32,348 nucleotides of DNA from Neisseria polysaccharea ATCC 43768 (GTDB taxonomy: Bacteria > Pseudomonadota > Gammaproteobacteria > Burkholderiales > Neisseriaceae). Both the position numbers and the translations under genes were made by a program. Shown in pieces: positions 6,962 through 14,630 of this stretch. The DNA lies in NCBI GenBank assembly GCA_000176735.1, contig ADBE01000131.1, positions 1-32,348 on the forward strand, read 5' to 3'. The first letter of the stretch is position 1; every line of letters begins with the position of its first letter. Under the pieces are notes generated by a model. It was not told the origin of the DNA, ran no database searches, and saw only the letters and a list, made by a program, of their open reading frames with translations.

Positions 6962-7678
6962 ATGGAAAACAAACAAACCGAAAAGACAGAAACACAATCT
7001 GCAAAGACAAAGAAAAAGCCATTCAAGCAAACAAGAGAACTCGTCAGATTGGCATTGAATAATGGTTGGACGCAAACTGAAATTGCCAAAACTTGCCGTA
7101 CACAGCAATCAGTTGTGAGTGCATGGAGTAAGGGTGAAAAATTAGGCACAGAGCAGCAGCTAAAACCTTTATTGGATTTATTCGGATACAAATTGCGTAG
7201 GAATACATTTAAACTGTATTGGCGTAAAAATAAAGAAACATCTGAAACTGAATTTATTAAAGTAGAAGGGAAAATAATTTTTAGCCTTATTATTGGTCAA
7301 CAAGACTACAAGAAATTTACTCCAAAATATAAATTTGTTATTCATCATCAAGGGAGTGAACAAATCCATATAGTTTTGAAACGGAAAATTCGTGATAATC
7401 ATGATAGAAGTTTAGAGCCAACAGCATGGGAAACTGTTTTTAATTGTTCAACAGGAGTTAGCAATGTGCTTGGCCTTTGTGATGAGTTAAGCAGTGAAAG
7501 CATTAAATATTTTAATGATAGATATGAAATATTGCGTAATGATAAATGTGATTATTGGATAAAATTTATTTGTGAGTTCCCTGAATATGCCCAATCTTTA
7601 CCTTTTCTCATTCGGCAAGCCTTGTTAAATCATGGATTCTCTGTAAACGATATTATTGAATATCAGGCTTCATGGTAA
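6962..7678 (+). CDS. HTH-domain protein of unknown function, insert cargo
   Basis: A 238-residue protein. A Lys/Thr-rich N-terminus (1-22) is followed by a helix-turn-helix in about residues 25-60 (NNGWTQTEIAKTCRTQQSVV then SAWSKGEKLG), the Cro/XRE or transposase-like type. The remaining ~175 residues form a mixed alpha/beta domain (LRRNTFKLYWRK, GKIIFSLIIGQQDYKKFTPK, FVIHHQGSEQIHIVLKRKIR, CDYWIKFICEFPEYAQSLPF) that I cannot place. There is no catalytic motif of a transposase, recombinase or reverse transcriptase. GGGGG lies 5-9 bases before ATG 6962. It lies between a palindromic operator-like site and the structured 3' region, so it may bind either. Its low GC is unlike the hrpA flanks and points to horizontal origin. 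Confidence 0.65.
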   Translation: MENKQTEKTETQSAKTKKKPFKQTRELVRLALNNGWTQTEIAKTCRTQQSVVSAWSKGEKLGTEQQLKPLLDLFGYKLRRNTFKLYWRKNKETSETEFIKVEGKIIFSLIIGQQDYKKFTPKYKFVIHHQGSEQIHIVLKRKIRDNHDRSLEPTAWETVFNCSTGVSNVLGLCDELSSESIKYFNDRYEILRNDKCDYWIKFICEFPEYAQSLPFLIRQALLNHGFSVNDIIEYQASW

Positions 7679-7970
7679 AATACCTTAAACCCCCAAGGCA
7701 GGAAAGCAGCCTTAAATAAAATGCTATTCATTGGGCAATATTAAGCCTGACGATTTATCATCATGATTATTGATTAAGCCCTATGAAATGCCTGTTTGCA
7801 TTCATAGCGCAAAGGTAAATCAAAATCTCGGCTTACAACTGTTGCTGTGAATACAGCTAGGAGAAAGGGAAACTGAATACCTGAAACACCGTTGTAAGAA
7901 TTAGGGTCAGGGGTGGGTCAAAAACCAAGCCGTCAGTTAGCTGACCGCTTGGTTTTCTACGTTTAAGTCA
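7679..7970 (+). ncRNA. Putative structured non-coding RNA region of the insert
   Basis: No credible gene lies here, but several nested stems do. Hairpin CTATGAAATGC / GCATTCATAG (7781-7807, one bulge). Long-range stem CTTACAAC (7832-7839) with GTTGTAAG (7891-7898). Within it, hairpin GCTGT-GAAT-ACAGC (7844-7857). At the end there is a strong hairpin with a T-rich 3' side at 7921-7956. The order (gene, structured region, terminator) fits a 3' UTR-derived or independent RNA. Which strand is transcribed is inferred from the gene direction. Confidence 0.45.
7921..7956. terminator. Strong hairpin at end of insert cargo
   Basis: AAAACCAAGC (7921-7930) pairs with GCTTGGTTTT (7947-7956). After a C/C mismatch, GTCAG pairs with CTGAC around a TTAG loop. 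The A and T runs at the two feet allow termination in both directions. Confidence 0.7.
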
Positions 7971-8000
7971 TCTGAACTTTATTCAATTTAACCTTAAAAG

Positions 8001-8030
8001 TGCAGGCTGCTTCACATTTTCAGGTAGCCT
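8001..8030. repeat. Variant DUS pair at right end of insert
   Basis: TGCAGGCTGCTT (8001-8012, inverted king3 dialect AAGCAGCCTGCA) and TTCAGGTAGCCT (8019-8030, inverted Eikenella dialect AGGCTACCTGAA), with a GCAGGCT/AGCCTGC dyad between them, lie just inside the TTTCAAT repeat. They are the same dialects as in the hrpA linker. Confidence 0.7.
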
Positions 8031-8039
8031 GCTTTCAAT

Positions 8040-9431
8040 CTAATTCTCCTCCACTGCCCCCAATTCCAGCAACACCTGAAAACCGTCATTGATATATCGC
8101 GAATCGGGCATTTCTAAAAATGGGAATGCCGCCACATCGCCTAAGTTCAACGCTGCCATGCGCAGGATGACGGCGGCGAGGTTGCTGCGGACGATTTCGG
8201 GATCGGTAAACTCGGTACGGCTGTTGAAATCTTCTTCTGAAAACAGTCGGATACAGACGCCTGCGGAGACGCGTCCGCAGCGGCCGGAGCGTTGGCGGGC
8301 GGCGGCTTGGGAGATTTTCTCGACATGAAGCTGCTCCACCTTTGCCCGTGCGGAATAGCGTTTGACGCGCGCGAGGCCGGTGTCGATGACGTATTTGATG
8401 CCCGGCACGGTGAGCGAGGTTTCGGCGACGTTGGTTGCCAGCACGATGCGGCGTTTCGCGCCTGAGGGGTGGAAGATTTTGTGCTGCTCGGCGTGCGACA
8501 GGCGTGCGAACAGGGGCAGGATTTCGTCGTTTCGGCGCAGCGTGGATTTGCGCAGGGCTTCTGCGGCTTCGCGGATTTCGCGTTCGCCCGGCAGGAACAC
8601 CAAAATATCGCCCTCGCCGTAGCGCGCCAATTCGTCCGCCGCATCGACAATCGCGTCGGTCAGCTCGACTTCTGCGTCGTCTTCGTCTTTGCTGGTCAGC
8701 GGTCGGTAGAGGATTTCGACGGGATACGTCCGTCCGCTCACTTCTAAAACAGGCGCGCCGTTGAAGTGTTGGGAGAAGCGTTCTGCGTCTATGGTTGCCG
8801 AGGTGATGATGACTTTCAAATCAGGGCGGCGCGGCAGCAGTTGTTTCAAATAGCCCAAGAGGAAGTCGATGTTCAGGCTGCGTTCGTGTGCTTCGTCGAT
8901 GATAATCGTGTCGTAGGCGGCGAGATAACGGTCGGTCTGGGTTTCCGCCAGCAGGATGCCGTCGGTCATCAGCTTGACGCAGGCATCGCGCGAGGTGTGG
9001 TCGGTGAAGCGCACTTTATAGCCGACCGCGCTGCCGATTTCCGATTTCAGCTCTTCGGCAATCCGTTCCGCCACCGAACGCGCGGCCAAACGGCGCGGCT
9101 GGGTATGCCCGATTAGCCCCGCCGCCCCGCGCCCGAGTTCCATACAAATCTTGGGCAACTGCGTGGTTTTGCCCGAACCGGTTTCGCCGCAAATAATCGT
9201 TACCTGATGTTCGGCAATGGCTTTTTTGATTTCTTCGAGTTTTTCTTGAACGGGCAGTGTGTTGTCGAATTCGGGTTTTGGCAATGCGGCCAAACGCTTC
9301 AAGAAGATTTCGTGTGATTTTCGGTATTTTTCTTCGACTTTGGACAAGCCGCCGTATTTGTTGGGATTTTTGAAGGCGGATTGCAGGAAGTGGCGGTCTT
9401 TGGAGAGGGTTTGGGAGAGGTCAGGGGACAT
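8040..9431 (-). pseudogene. hrpA: hrpA, N-terminal helicase part, truncated by insertion
   Basis: The 463 residues hold the complete DEAH-box RecA pair: Walker [13 protein letters not shown] (about 81-92), DEAH in [18 protein letters not shown] in IITSATID, motif V ([13 protein letters not shown]) and motif VI (QRSGRCGR), then the start of the winged helix ([15 protein letters not shown]) before TAG at 8042-8040. HrpA is an ATP-dependent RNA helicase; in E. coli it acts on mRNA processing and collided ribosomes. Full-length proteins are about 1,300 residues, so this fragment lacks the OB-fold and C-terminal domains. ATG 9431 gives the usual N-terminal region. A -10 (TATAAT) lies on the - strand at 9464-9459. 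A truncated two-lobe protein could still be made. Confidence 0.85.
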
Positions 9432-9458
9432 GGGCGTGCGTGTGCGGTAAAAAATATA

Positions 9459-9464
9459 ATTATA
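9459..9464 (-). promoter_or_regulatory. hrpA -10 element
   Basis: A perfect TATAAT on the - strand lies 28 bases before the hrpA ATG. No good -35 is visible at 17 bases; TTGCCC is at 20. The leader would be about 20 bases. Confidence 0.4.
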
Positions 9465-9503
9465 GCAACGCTTTGGTTGGGTTCGGGCAATATCGGGATG
9501 GGG

Positions 9504-9546
9504 AAATGCCGTCTGAAAACCGCATTCTGTTGTTCAGACGGCATTG
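9504..9546. terminator. DUS inverted-repeat terminator
   Basis: AATGCCGTCTGAA and TTCAGACGGCATT form a 13-bp stem around CCGCATTCTGTTG in the space between clcA-like and hrpA. It could end transcripts from the upstream - strand ClC gene. The rest of 9432-9618 holds only the hrpA promoter. Confidence 0.7.
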
Positions 9547-9618
9547 TTGTTGAAGTTTCAAGCAGCGGCGGAACGGTATTCAAATCAAGGCGGCTGCCGT
9601 CATTTGATTGGGGGCGTT

Positions 9619-11028
9619 TTAATTTTCAGACGGCATTCCCGTTTTGCTGTTTGCGGCTTGCGGTCTTGCGGGCGCATTGCCGGTTTGGGAGGCGGTTTCC
9701 TGAAGCACGCGCTGGCGGAAGCGCATTCCCGATGCGTGGTAGAACGGACGCGGCGAAAACTGGCGCGAAACCTGCGAGGCGAAAATGCAGGCAATTAGCA
9801 TCCAAAACAGCAGGCTTTGTCCGCCCGTCATTTCCATAACGATGACGGCGGAAGTAATCGGCGATTGTGTCGCGCCCGCTAAAAATGCCGCCATGCAGAT
9901 GAGGACGATGATGTTTGCACCCTGCGATATGTCGGCGATGGCGGCGATATGCTCGCCCAAAGCCGCACCTATGGTCAGCGAGGGAGTGAAAATGCCGCCC
10001 GGAATGCCTGCCCAATAGCTGAATACGGTGGCGAGCCATTTGGCGGCGGCGAGTCCGACAGGGGCTTCATAGATGCCGTGCAGGGCTTGGGCGGCTTCGT
10101 GGTAGCCGGTGCCGTAGGTTTTGCCTTGGTAGAACGTGCCGAGCAGGGCGAGCAGCAGCCCTATCAGTGCCGCGAGCAGGAGCGGGCGGTTGCGGACGAA
10201 GCCTTGGATTTTGCGCGGGAAAACTGCCGCCGCGCCCAGATAGAGCATACGGGCAAATATGCCGCCAGCCGCGCCGCAAACCAGCCCCGCCGCCACGACC
10301 CACATCAAAATATTTTCCAAAACGCCGCCGTTGAAACCCGAAAAATACGGGTTGTTGCCCTGAATGGCGACCTGTATGAAGCCGGCGGCGAGTACGCCGA
10401 GCAGAATCTGCCGCTCCCAGCGCAGCATAATGCCGCGCCCGAGTTCCTCAATGGCGAAAATCACGCCTGCCAAAGGCGCGTTGAATGCGGCTGCCAGTCC
10501 GCCCGCCGCGCCCGCCGCCATCAAATCGTTTTCCTGCATACCCTTAAACGCCAAACCGTGTTTTTTGCACCACGCTCCCCACGCTCCCATCACTGCCGCG
10601 CCGACCTGCACGGACGGACCTTCGCGTCCGATGGACGCGCCGAACAGCATACCCAAAAAGGTCAGTGGGATTTTCAGCAGCGTCTGTCCGAGGCGGATCA
10701 GCCGCGTTTTTTGTGCGCCGTAGGGCAGCGACAGCGAGGCGATGACCTGCGGGATGCCGCTGCCCGAGGTATAGGGCGCGTATTTGCGCGTGAACCACGC
10801 AATAAGCGGTAAACCCAAAGGAAGCGCTACCCACGCGAACCACGGGTATTTTTGCACCCACGCGGCATTCAGTTCGAGGGCGTAGTCGGCAAGATGGGCA
10901 AAAACCAGCGCGGTCAGGGCGACGAGCGCGGAGCCTGCCAGAAGGAACACAAAGGCGATGCTTTTGTGCGAAATGCGGCGGGTTTGGCGGATTTTGTGGC
11001 GGAGCTTGCGGATAAGTGTGCGGAACAT
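9619..11028 (-). CDS. ClC-family chloride channel / H+-Cl- antiporter
   Basis: A 469-residue inner-membrane protein with the ClC signature motifs: GSGIP (anion-binding Ser), GREGP (gating Glu), GIFTP and a pair of Glu in VIFAIEELGRG matching the proton glutamate of ClC-ec1, which favours Cl-/H+ exchange over a pure channel. Such proteins support acid resistance or volume control. Hydrophobic segments start after a basic N-terminus (MFRTLIRKLRHKIRQTRR). I chose ATG 11028, although the frame stays open to 11538, because upstream residues are Arg-rich shadow sequence opposite argJ. The last residues, GMPSEN, are a translated DUS at 9626-9637. It stands alone between argJ and hrpA. Confidence 0.88.
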   Translation of the reverse strand: MFRTLIRKLRHKIRQTRRISHKSIAFVFLLAGSALVALTALVFAHLADYALELNAAWVQKYPWFAWVALPLGLPLIAWFTRKYAPYTSGSGIPQVIASLSLPYGAQKTRLIRLGQTLLKIPLTFLGMLFGASIGREGPSVQVGAAVMGAWGAWCKKHGLAFKGMQENDLMAAGAAGGLAAAFNAPLAGVIFAIEELGRGIMLRWERQILLGVLAAGFIQVAIQGNNPYFSGFNGGVLENILMWVVAAGLVCGAAGGIFARMLYLGAAAVFPRKIQGFVRNRPLLLAALIGLLLALLGTFYQGKTYGTGYHEAAQALHGIYEAPVGLAAAKWLATVFSYWAGIPGGIFTPSLTIGAALGEHIAAIADISQGANIIVLICMAAFLAGATQSPITSAVIVMEMTGGQSLLFWMLIACIFASQVSRQFSPRPFYHASGMRFRQRVLQETASQTGNAPARPQAANSKTGMPSEN

Positions 11029-11051
11029 AAGGCGGTGTCGGGAAAAGCGGC

Positions 11052-11088
11052 TTTCAGACGGCCCGGCCTGCCGGCGATGCCGTCTGAA
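11052..11088. terminator. DUS pair between argJ and the ClC gene
   Basis: TTTCAGACGGC and GCCGTCTGAAG as an inverted pair around CCGGCCTGCCGGCGAT. It is placed just past the argJ stop on the - strand and ahead of the ClC start. Confidence 0.6.
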
Positions 11089-11099
11089 GCCGTGTCGGG

Positions 11100-12320
11100 T
11101 CAGGAACGGTAGTCGGCGTTGATGGAAACGTATCCGTGCGACAGGTCGCAGGTATAGACAGTGGCGGCACTTTGTCCGCGATGCAGCTTGATGCGGACGG
11201 TGATTTCGTCCTTCGACATCACCGCCTGCCCTTGTGCTTCGGTGTAGCTTGCGGCGCGTCCGCCGTGTTCGGCAACCAAAATATCGTCGAGATACATTTC
11301 CACGAGGTCGGTATCGAGGTCGGCAACGCCGGCATAACCGATGGCGGCGAGCAGTCTGCCGAGGTTGGGGTCGGAGGCGAAAAAGGCGGTTTTGACCAGC
11401 GGCGAACGTGCCACGGTGTAGGCGGCTTGGCGGGCTTCGTCGCGGGTTTTGGCGTTTTCGACGCGGACGGTGATGAACTTGGTCGCACCTTCGCCGTCGC
11501 GGACGATGGCTTGGGCGAGTTCGAGCGCGAGGCTGCACAACAATTCTTTGAGTTGGGCGTAACGCGGGTCGGCGATGTTGTCGATTTCGCTTTGGCTGTT
11601 TTTGCCGGTGGCGATGATGACGAAGCTGTCGTTGGTGCTGGTGTCGCCGTCAACGGTGATGGTGTTGAAGGTTTCGTCGGCGATTTCCTGCGTCATCAGT
11701 TGGAGGACGGGTTGGGAAACTTTGGCATCGGTGGCGATGAAACCGAGCATGGTCGCCATATTGGGATGAATCATGCCCGAGCCTTTGGCGATGCCGGTGG
11801 CGCGGACGGTGTGTTTGCCGCCGACCTTGCCTTCGCGCGAGGCGGCTTTGGGAACGGTGTCGGTGGTCATGATGGCGCGTGCCGCTTCGTTCCAGAAGGC
11901 AGGCTGCATTTTGGGCAGCGCGGCGATGATTTTGTCTGCGGGCAACGGTTCGAGAATCACGCCGGTGGAGAAGGGCAGCACCTGGTTCGGTTTGCAGCCG
12001 ATTTGCCGGGCGGCGGCGGCACACACTGCCAAAGCATCGATTCTGCCCTGTGCGCCCGTACCCGCGTTGGCGTTGCCCGTGTTGATGATGAGGGCGCGCA
12101 CGCCGTCTTCGTCGAAAAGGTGCGATTTGGCGATGTGGACGGGCGCGGCACAGAAACGGTTGGTCGTGAAGACTGCACCGACGGTGCTGCCGGCGGCTGC
12201 GGCAATCAGTGTCAGGTCGGTATGGTCGGGCTTCTTCACGCCTGCTTGGGCGGTGTAGAGGGCAATGCCGTCGATGTCGGGCAGTTGTTCGGCGGTTTTT
12301 TCGGTCAGGTTGACAGCCAT
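11100..12320 (-). CDS. argJ: ArgJ, ornithine acetyltransferase / N-acetylglutamate synthase
   Basis: A 406-residue ArgJ that transfers the acetyl group from N-acetylornithine to glutamate, recycling it in arginine synthesis; bifunctional forms also use acetyl-CoA. The self-cleavage site is plain: [16 protein letters not shown], where cleavage before Thr190 makes alpha and beta subunits and frees the Thr nucleophile. [11 protein letters not shown] and [12 protein letters not shown] (oxyanion-hole region) and the C-terminal [15 protein letters not shown] also fit. Length is normal. AAGGAG lies 7-8 bases before ATG 12320. It is flanked by DUS pairs on both sides, so it is probably transcribed alone. 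Confidence 0.95.
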   Translation of the reverse strand: MAVNLTEKTAEQLPDIDGIALYTAQAGVKKPDHTDLTLIAAAAGSTVGAVFTTNRFCAAPVHIAKSHLFDEDGVRALIINTGNANAGTGAQGRIDALAVCAAAARQIGCKPNQVLPFSTGVILEPLPADKIIAALPKMQPAFWNEAARAIMTTDTVPKAASREGKVGGKHTVRATGIAKGSGMIHPNMATMLGFIATDAKVSQPVLQLMTQEIADETFNTITVDGDTSTNDSFVIIATGKNSQSEIDNIADPRYAQLKELLCSLALELAQAIVRDGEGATKFITVRVENAKTRDEARQAAYTVARSPLVKTAFFASDPNLGRLLAAIGYAGVADLDTDLVEMYLDDILVAEHGGRAASYTEAQGQAVMSKDEITVRIKLHRGQSAATVYTCDLSHGYVSINADYRS

Positions 12321-12349
12321 AACGGTTCTCCTTGCGAGTGTGTCGGCGT

Positions 12350-12381
12350 TCAGACGGCATGGGTTGAAATGCCGTCTGAAA
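12350..12381. terminator. DUS pair between lrgB and argJ
   Basis: TTCAGACGGCAT and ATGCCGTCTGAA in inverted order, about 30 bases in total, directly after the lrgB stop on the - strand. It acts as the likely terminator of the lrgAB transcript. Confidence 0.7.
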
Positions 12382-12386
12382 CGGGT

Positions 12387-13079
12387 TCAGAACCCCAAAA
12401 CGGGGATAAGCAGCGGCGCAATCAGCGCGGTCAGCACGCCGTTGAGCGTCAGCCCCAGCCCCGCGTATGCCGCCATGCGGCGGCTGCGTTCGAGCGAGGC
12501 GGCAATGCCCATTGCGTGCGAAGCCGTGCCGAGCGACATTCCGACGGACGAGGGCATGACGACTGTGTTCTTCAACATTTTGTAACCAGCAATCTGTCCG
12601 ACCAGACCGGCAATGATGACGGTGGCGGCGGTAATGGCGGGAATGCCGCCGATGGAGCGGGTGATTTCGATGGCGATGGGGTTGGTAACAGATTTGGACG
12701 CGAGCGAGAGGACGACTTCGCGTTCCGCACCCAGCCATTTGGCAAAATACATCCCCGTAACAATGCCCGTAACGCTGCCCGCAAGCTGCGAAACGATGAC
12801 GGGCAGCCACTGGTTGAAGATTTTACGGCGGTTTTGGTAGAGCGGCACGGCAAGTACGACGACGGCGGGTTTCAGCCAAAAATCAATGAATTGCGCGGCG
12901 TTGTGGTACACCGCATAATCGATACCGAGGATTTTCAGGTAGGCAATCAGCACCACGGTGCTGACGAGTACGGGGTTGCAGAAGATATTGCCCGTGCGCG
13001 TGCGCACGATAATCGCAAGCGCGTACACGGCAAGCGTGAGAAAAAGCAGGATGCTCGGCTGCCTGAGGATTTCGTTCAT
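12387..13079 (-). CDS. lrgB: LrgB/CidB-family membrane protein
   Basis: A 230-residue polytopic inner-membrane protein of the LrgB/CidB/YohK family (pattern KSVTNPIAIEITRSIGGIPA, SSVGMSLGTASHAMGIAASL). In Gram-positives the pair with LrgA/CidA controls murein hydrolase release and cell lysis; members are also linked to export of small metabolites such as pyruvate or glycolate. ATG 13079 (MNEILRQPSI) is chosen. The frame is open further upstream but that part lies over lrgA. Its start overlaps the lrgA stop by one base (TGATG), which implies translational coupling. The symbol follows family use. Confidence 0.85.
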   Translation of the reverse strand: MNEILRQPSILLFLTLAVYALAIIVRTRTGNIFCNPVLVSTVVLIAYLKILGIDYAVYHNAAQFIDFWLKPAVVVLAVPLYQNRRKIFNQWLPVIVSQLAGSVTGIVTGMYFAKWLGAEREVVLSLASKSVTNPIAIEITRSIGGIPAITAATVIIAGLVGQIAGYKMLKNTVVMPSSVGMSLGTASHAMGIAASLERSRRMAAYAGLGLTLNGVLTALIAPLLIPVLGF

Positions 13080-13423
13080 CAGATAATGCTCCGTATCCAG
13101 CGGTGAACCTTGCCCGTAACCAGCAGTACGCACAAAGTGCTGGCGGAGGTGGAAACCAGTATCGAAAACCAATCGTCGGCAATCAAATCCAAATAGCTGA
13201 TGACCGCCACGCAGGGCGGCACGAGGAACAGCGTCAGGTTTGCCATCAGCGCGTCGGTAAGCTGTTGCAGCCAAGACGTTTTGACCCAACCCGCCTGCAA
13301 AAGCGCAAACAGCACGCCCATGCCGACGATGCTGCCGGGCAGTTTGATGCCTGCTAGGAAAACGGCGGTTTCGCCGGCGGCGAGGCAGCCGAGGATGATG
13401 AGAAGTGCGCGGATGATGTTCAT
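13079..13423 (-). CDS. lrgA: LrgA/CidA-family holin-like membrane protein
   Basis: A 114-residue protein with four hydrophobic segments (MNIIRALLIILGCLAAGETA; LPGSIVGMGVLFALLQAGWV; LFLVPPCVAVISYLDLI; ILVSTSASTLCVLLVTGKVH). The LPGSIVGM motif and the LFLVPPCVAVI stretch are the marks of LrgA/CidA proteins, holin-like partners of LrgB. It is upstream of lrgB and overlaps it by one base. The ribosome site is weak (AAGACAGACAC before ATG). The region upstream (13424-13567) holds a single DUS at 13490 and the terminator of the gene above. Confidence 0.85.
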   Translation of the reverse strand: MNIIRALLIILGCLAAGETAVFLAGIKLPGSIVGMGVLFALLQAGWVKTSWLQQLTDALMANLTLFLVPPCVAVISYLDLIADDWFSILVSTSASTLCVLLVTGKVHRWIRSII

Positions 13424-13530
13424 GTTGTGTGTCTGTCTTTTGGCGGCGTTGTGATAAATTTTGTTAACTGTTTAATCATAACGTTATTCATGCCGTCTGA
13501 AAAGCCGAAGCCGCGCACAAACGCAAAAAC

Positions 13531-13552
13531 GGCACGGATAAACCGTGCCGCA
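13531..13552 (-). terminator. Terminator after the 72-aa gene
   Basis: On the - strand GGCACGG-TTTAT-CCGTGCC is followed by GTTTTTG. A clean 7-bp GC-rich hairpin with T run, it ends the nlpC-type gene/72-aa gene transcript. Confidence 0.75.
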
Positions 13553-13567
13553 GCAACCGGGGCGTGT

Positions 13568-13786
13568 TCAGACTTTGCGGTAGGGATTTTCCAAACTTTC
13601 AATCAGCGCGAGCAGGTAATCGCGCAACTGACGTTCGCCGCAACCCATCAGCAGCGCGTCTTCAAATGCGTCTTGTGCCGTCTGATACAGTTCGGACATA
13701 TTTTCGGACATCACTTTAACCTTTTCGGTACAGGATACGATCTGTCCGTCATCGTCGTACCATTTGGGCATTTCGGGCATACTCAT
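13568..13786 (-). CDS. Conserved small protein of unknown function
   Basis: A 72-residue acidic soluble protein (MSMPEMPKWYDDDGQIVSCT, EKVKVMSENMSELYQTAQDA, FEDALLMGCGERQLRDYLLA). It is mostly helical, with no signal peptide or catalytic motif I can name. AAGGA lies 9 bases before ATG 13786. It begins 18 bases after the stop of the NlpC/P60 gene, so it is almost certainly cotranscribed, and a terminator follows directly. I recognise the type as a conserved small proteobacterial hypothetical, not a named family. Confidence 0.75.
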   Translation of the reverse strand: MSMPEMPKWYDDDGQIVSCTEKVKVMSENMSELYQTAQDAFEDALLMGCGERQLRDYLLALIESLENPYRKV

Positions 13787-13804
13787 TGCGTATTCCTTGG
13801 GAAA

Positions 13805-14386
13805 TCAGTTTAGAAAGCGGGACGGGTCGTTTTTCTTGACCCGGCGGGCGAACGCATATTTGCCGCTCCAATATTTGTGGCTCAGGCTGGTGATTTCGAT
13901 ATTTTTCCCTGTGCGCGGCGCGTGGATGAAGCGGTCGTTGCCGATATAAAGCCCGACATGGGAAATGCGGCTGCCGCCGAGCGTGCGGAAAAACACCATA
14001 TCCCCGGGCTGCAATTCGCTTCGGGCAACCGGCGTACCCATCTGCGCCTGTTCTGCCGACGTGCGCGGCAGGTTGATGCCCATGGCGCGTTTGAAGATGT
14101 GCTGCATGAAGCCGCTGCAATCAAAACCGGTAGAAACCGATGTACCGCCGTAGCGGTAGGCAACACCCAAAAGCCCCATCGCATTGCCGATAAGTTCGTC
14201 GGCGGAACCTGAAGTACGGTCATTATTAGTGCGGGCGGTTTGGGTGTATTGCCCGTTTTCGGCAAACTGTTTGAGAATTTGCTCGCGGCTGCTGAGCAGG
14301 TTGGTCAACTCGTCGGCAAGGGCGGGGCGGACGGCAAACATCAGCCACAAAACCGCCCAAACTGCCGGTTTGAAAAAAGAATCCAT
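13805..14386 (-). CDS. NlpC/P60-family cell-wall hydrolase
   Basis: A 193-residue secreted peptidase with a signal peptide (about 1-24, ending PALA) and an NlpC/P60 domain from about residue 60. Catalytic Cys90 is in STGFDCSGFMQ, His143 in SRISHVGLYIG and the third polar residue His155 in RFIHAPRTG. NlpC/P60 enzymes cut D-Glu-mesoDAP type links in murein peptides, in the periplasm. The length and single domain fit the small Spr/NlpC-type proteins. There is no lipobox. It is the first gene of a two-gene unit with the 72-residue protein 18 bases downstream, and divergent from hslO. Confidence 0.88.
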   Translation of the reverse strand: MDSFFKPAVWAVLWLMFAVRPALADELTNLLSSREQILKQFAENGQYTQTARTNNDRTSGSADELIGNAMGLLGVAYRYGGTSVSTGFDCSGFMQHIFKRAMGINLPRTSAEQAQMGTPVARSELQPGDMVFFRTLGGSRISHVGLYIGNDRFIHAPRTGKNIEITSLSHKYWSGKYAFARRVKKNDPSRFLN

Positions 14387-14505
14387 ATCGGTGTTTCCGC
14401 GCAGGAGGCATCGTGCCGCCGTGCGATGTTATGCTGTATCAGTCGAAAATATCTTGTTGATTGTATATAAAAAAACGGCTGTTTGGCAAAAAACGGCTTG
14501 TTAGA

Positions 14506-14534
14506 TTGAGTTAATATTTTGATTTTTATATAAT
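14506..14534 (+). promoter_or_regulatory. hslO promoter
   Basis: TTGAGT (14506-14511), 17 bases, TATAAT (14529-14534), about 90 bases upstream of the hslO ATG, in the AT-rich divergent space shared with the NlpC/P60 gene. A GAGAGAATA ribosome site follows further down. Confidence 0.6.
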
Positions 14535-14630
14535 TTATTGAGAACTTGGGAAACGCACCCGCCGTCCGCCTTGTTTTCGCGCCGACCGCAACCATATATC
14601 CGCCATCCGAACAATCAATCAGAGAGAATA

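Larger units (their letters stand above)
6316..8039 (+). mobile_element. 1.7-kb insertion in hrpA with three-gene cargo
   Basis: TTTCAAT occurs at 6316-6322 and 8033-8039. Removing the 1,717 bases between the repeats, with one copy kept, joins the two hrpA halves in the same frame (GAG AAT TAG ATT GAA AAA on the - strand), leaving only a TAG where homologues would have sense. This is what a precise insertion with a 7-bp target duplication would give. The insert is AT-richer than hrpA and encodes, on the + strand, a HicA-like protein, a 50-aa peptide and an HTH protein, then about 350 bases of structured non-coding DNA. No transposase, integrase or terminal inverted repeats are visible, so the mode of movement is unknown. 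Its right end carries king3 and Eikenella-dialect DUS (8001-8030). Confidence 0.65.

Noticed and set aside
7679-8030. Retron msr/msd or IscB-type omega RNA
   Set aside because: No reverse transcriptase, HNH or RuvC protein is encoded in the insert.
11029-11538. N-terminal extension of the ClC protein
   Set aside because: Arg/His-rich low-complexity shadow opposite argJ. The ClC domain starts after the Met at 11028.
11136-13106. Very long open frame on the + strand opposite argJ and lrgB
   Set aside because: It is a GC-driven shadow: Gly/Val/Asp-rich, no domain, and the - strand carries clear ArgJ and LrgB.
13080-13289. N-terminal extension of LrgB
   Set aside because: It overlaps lrgA in another frame and does not look like LrgB. 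The TGATG coupling supports the start at 13079.
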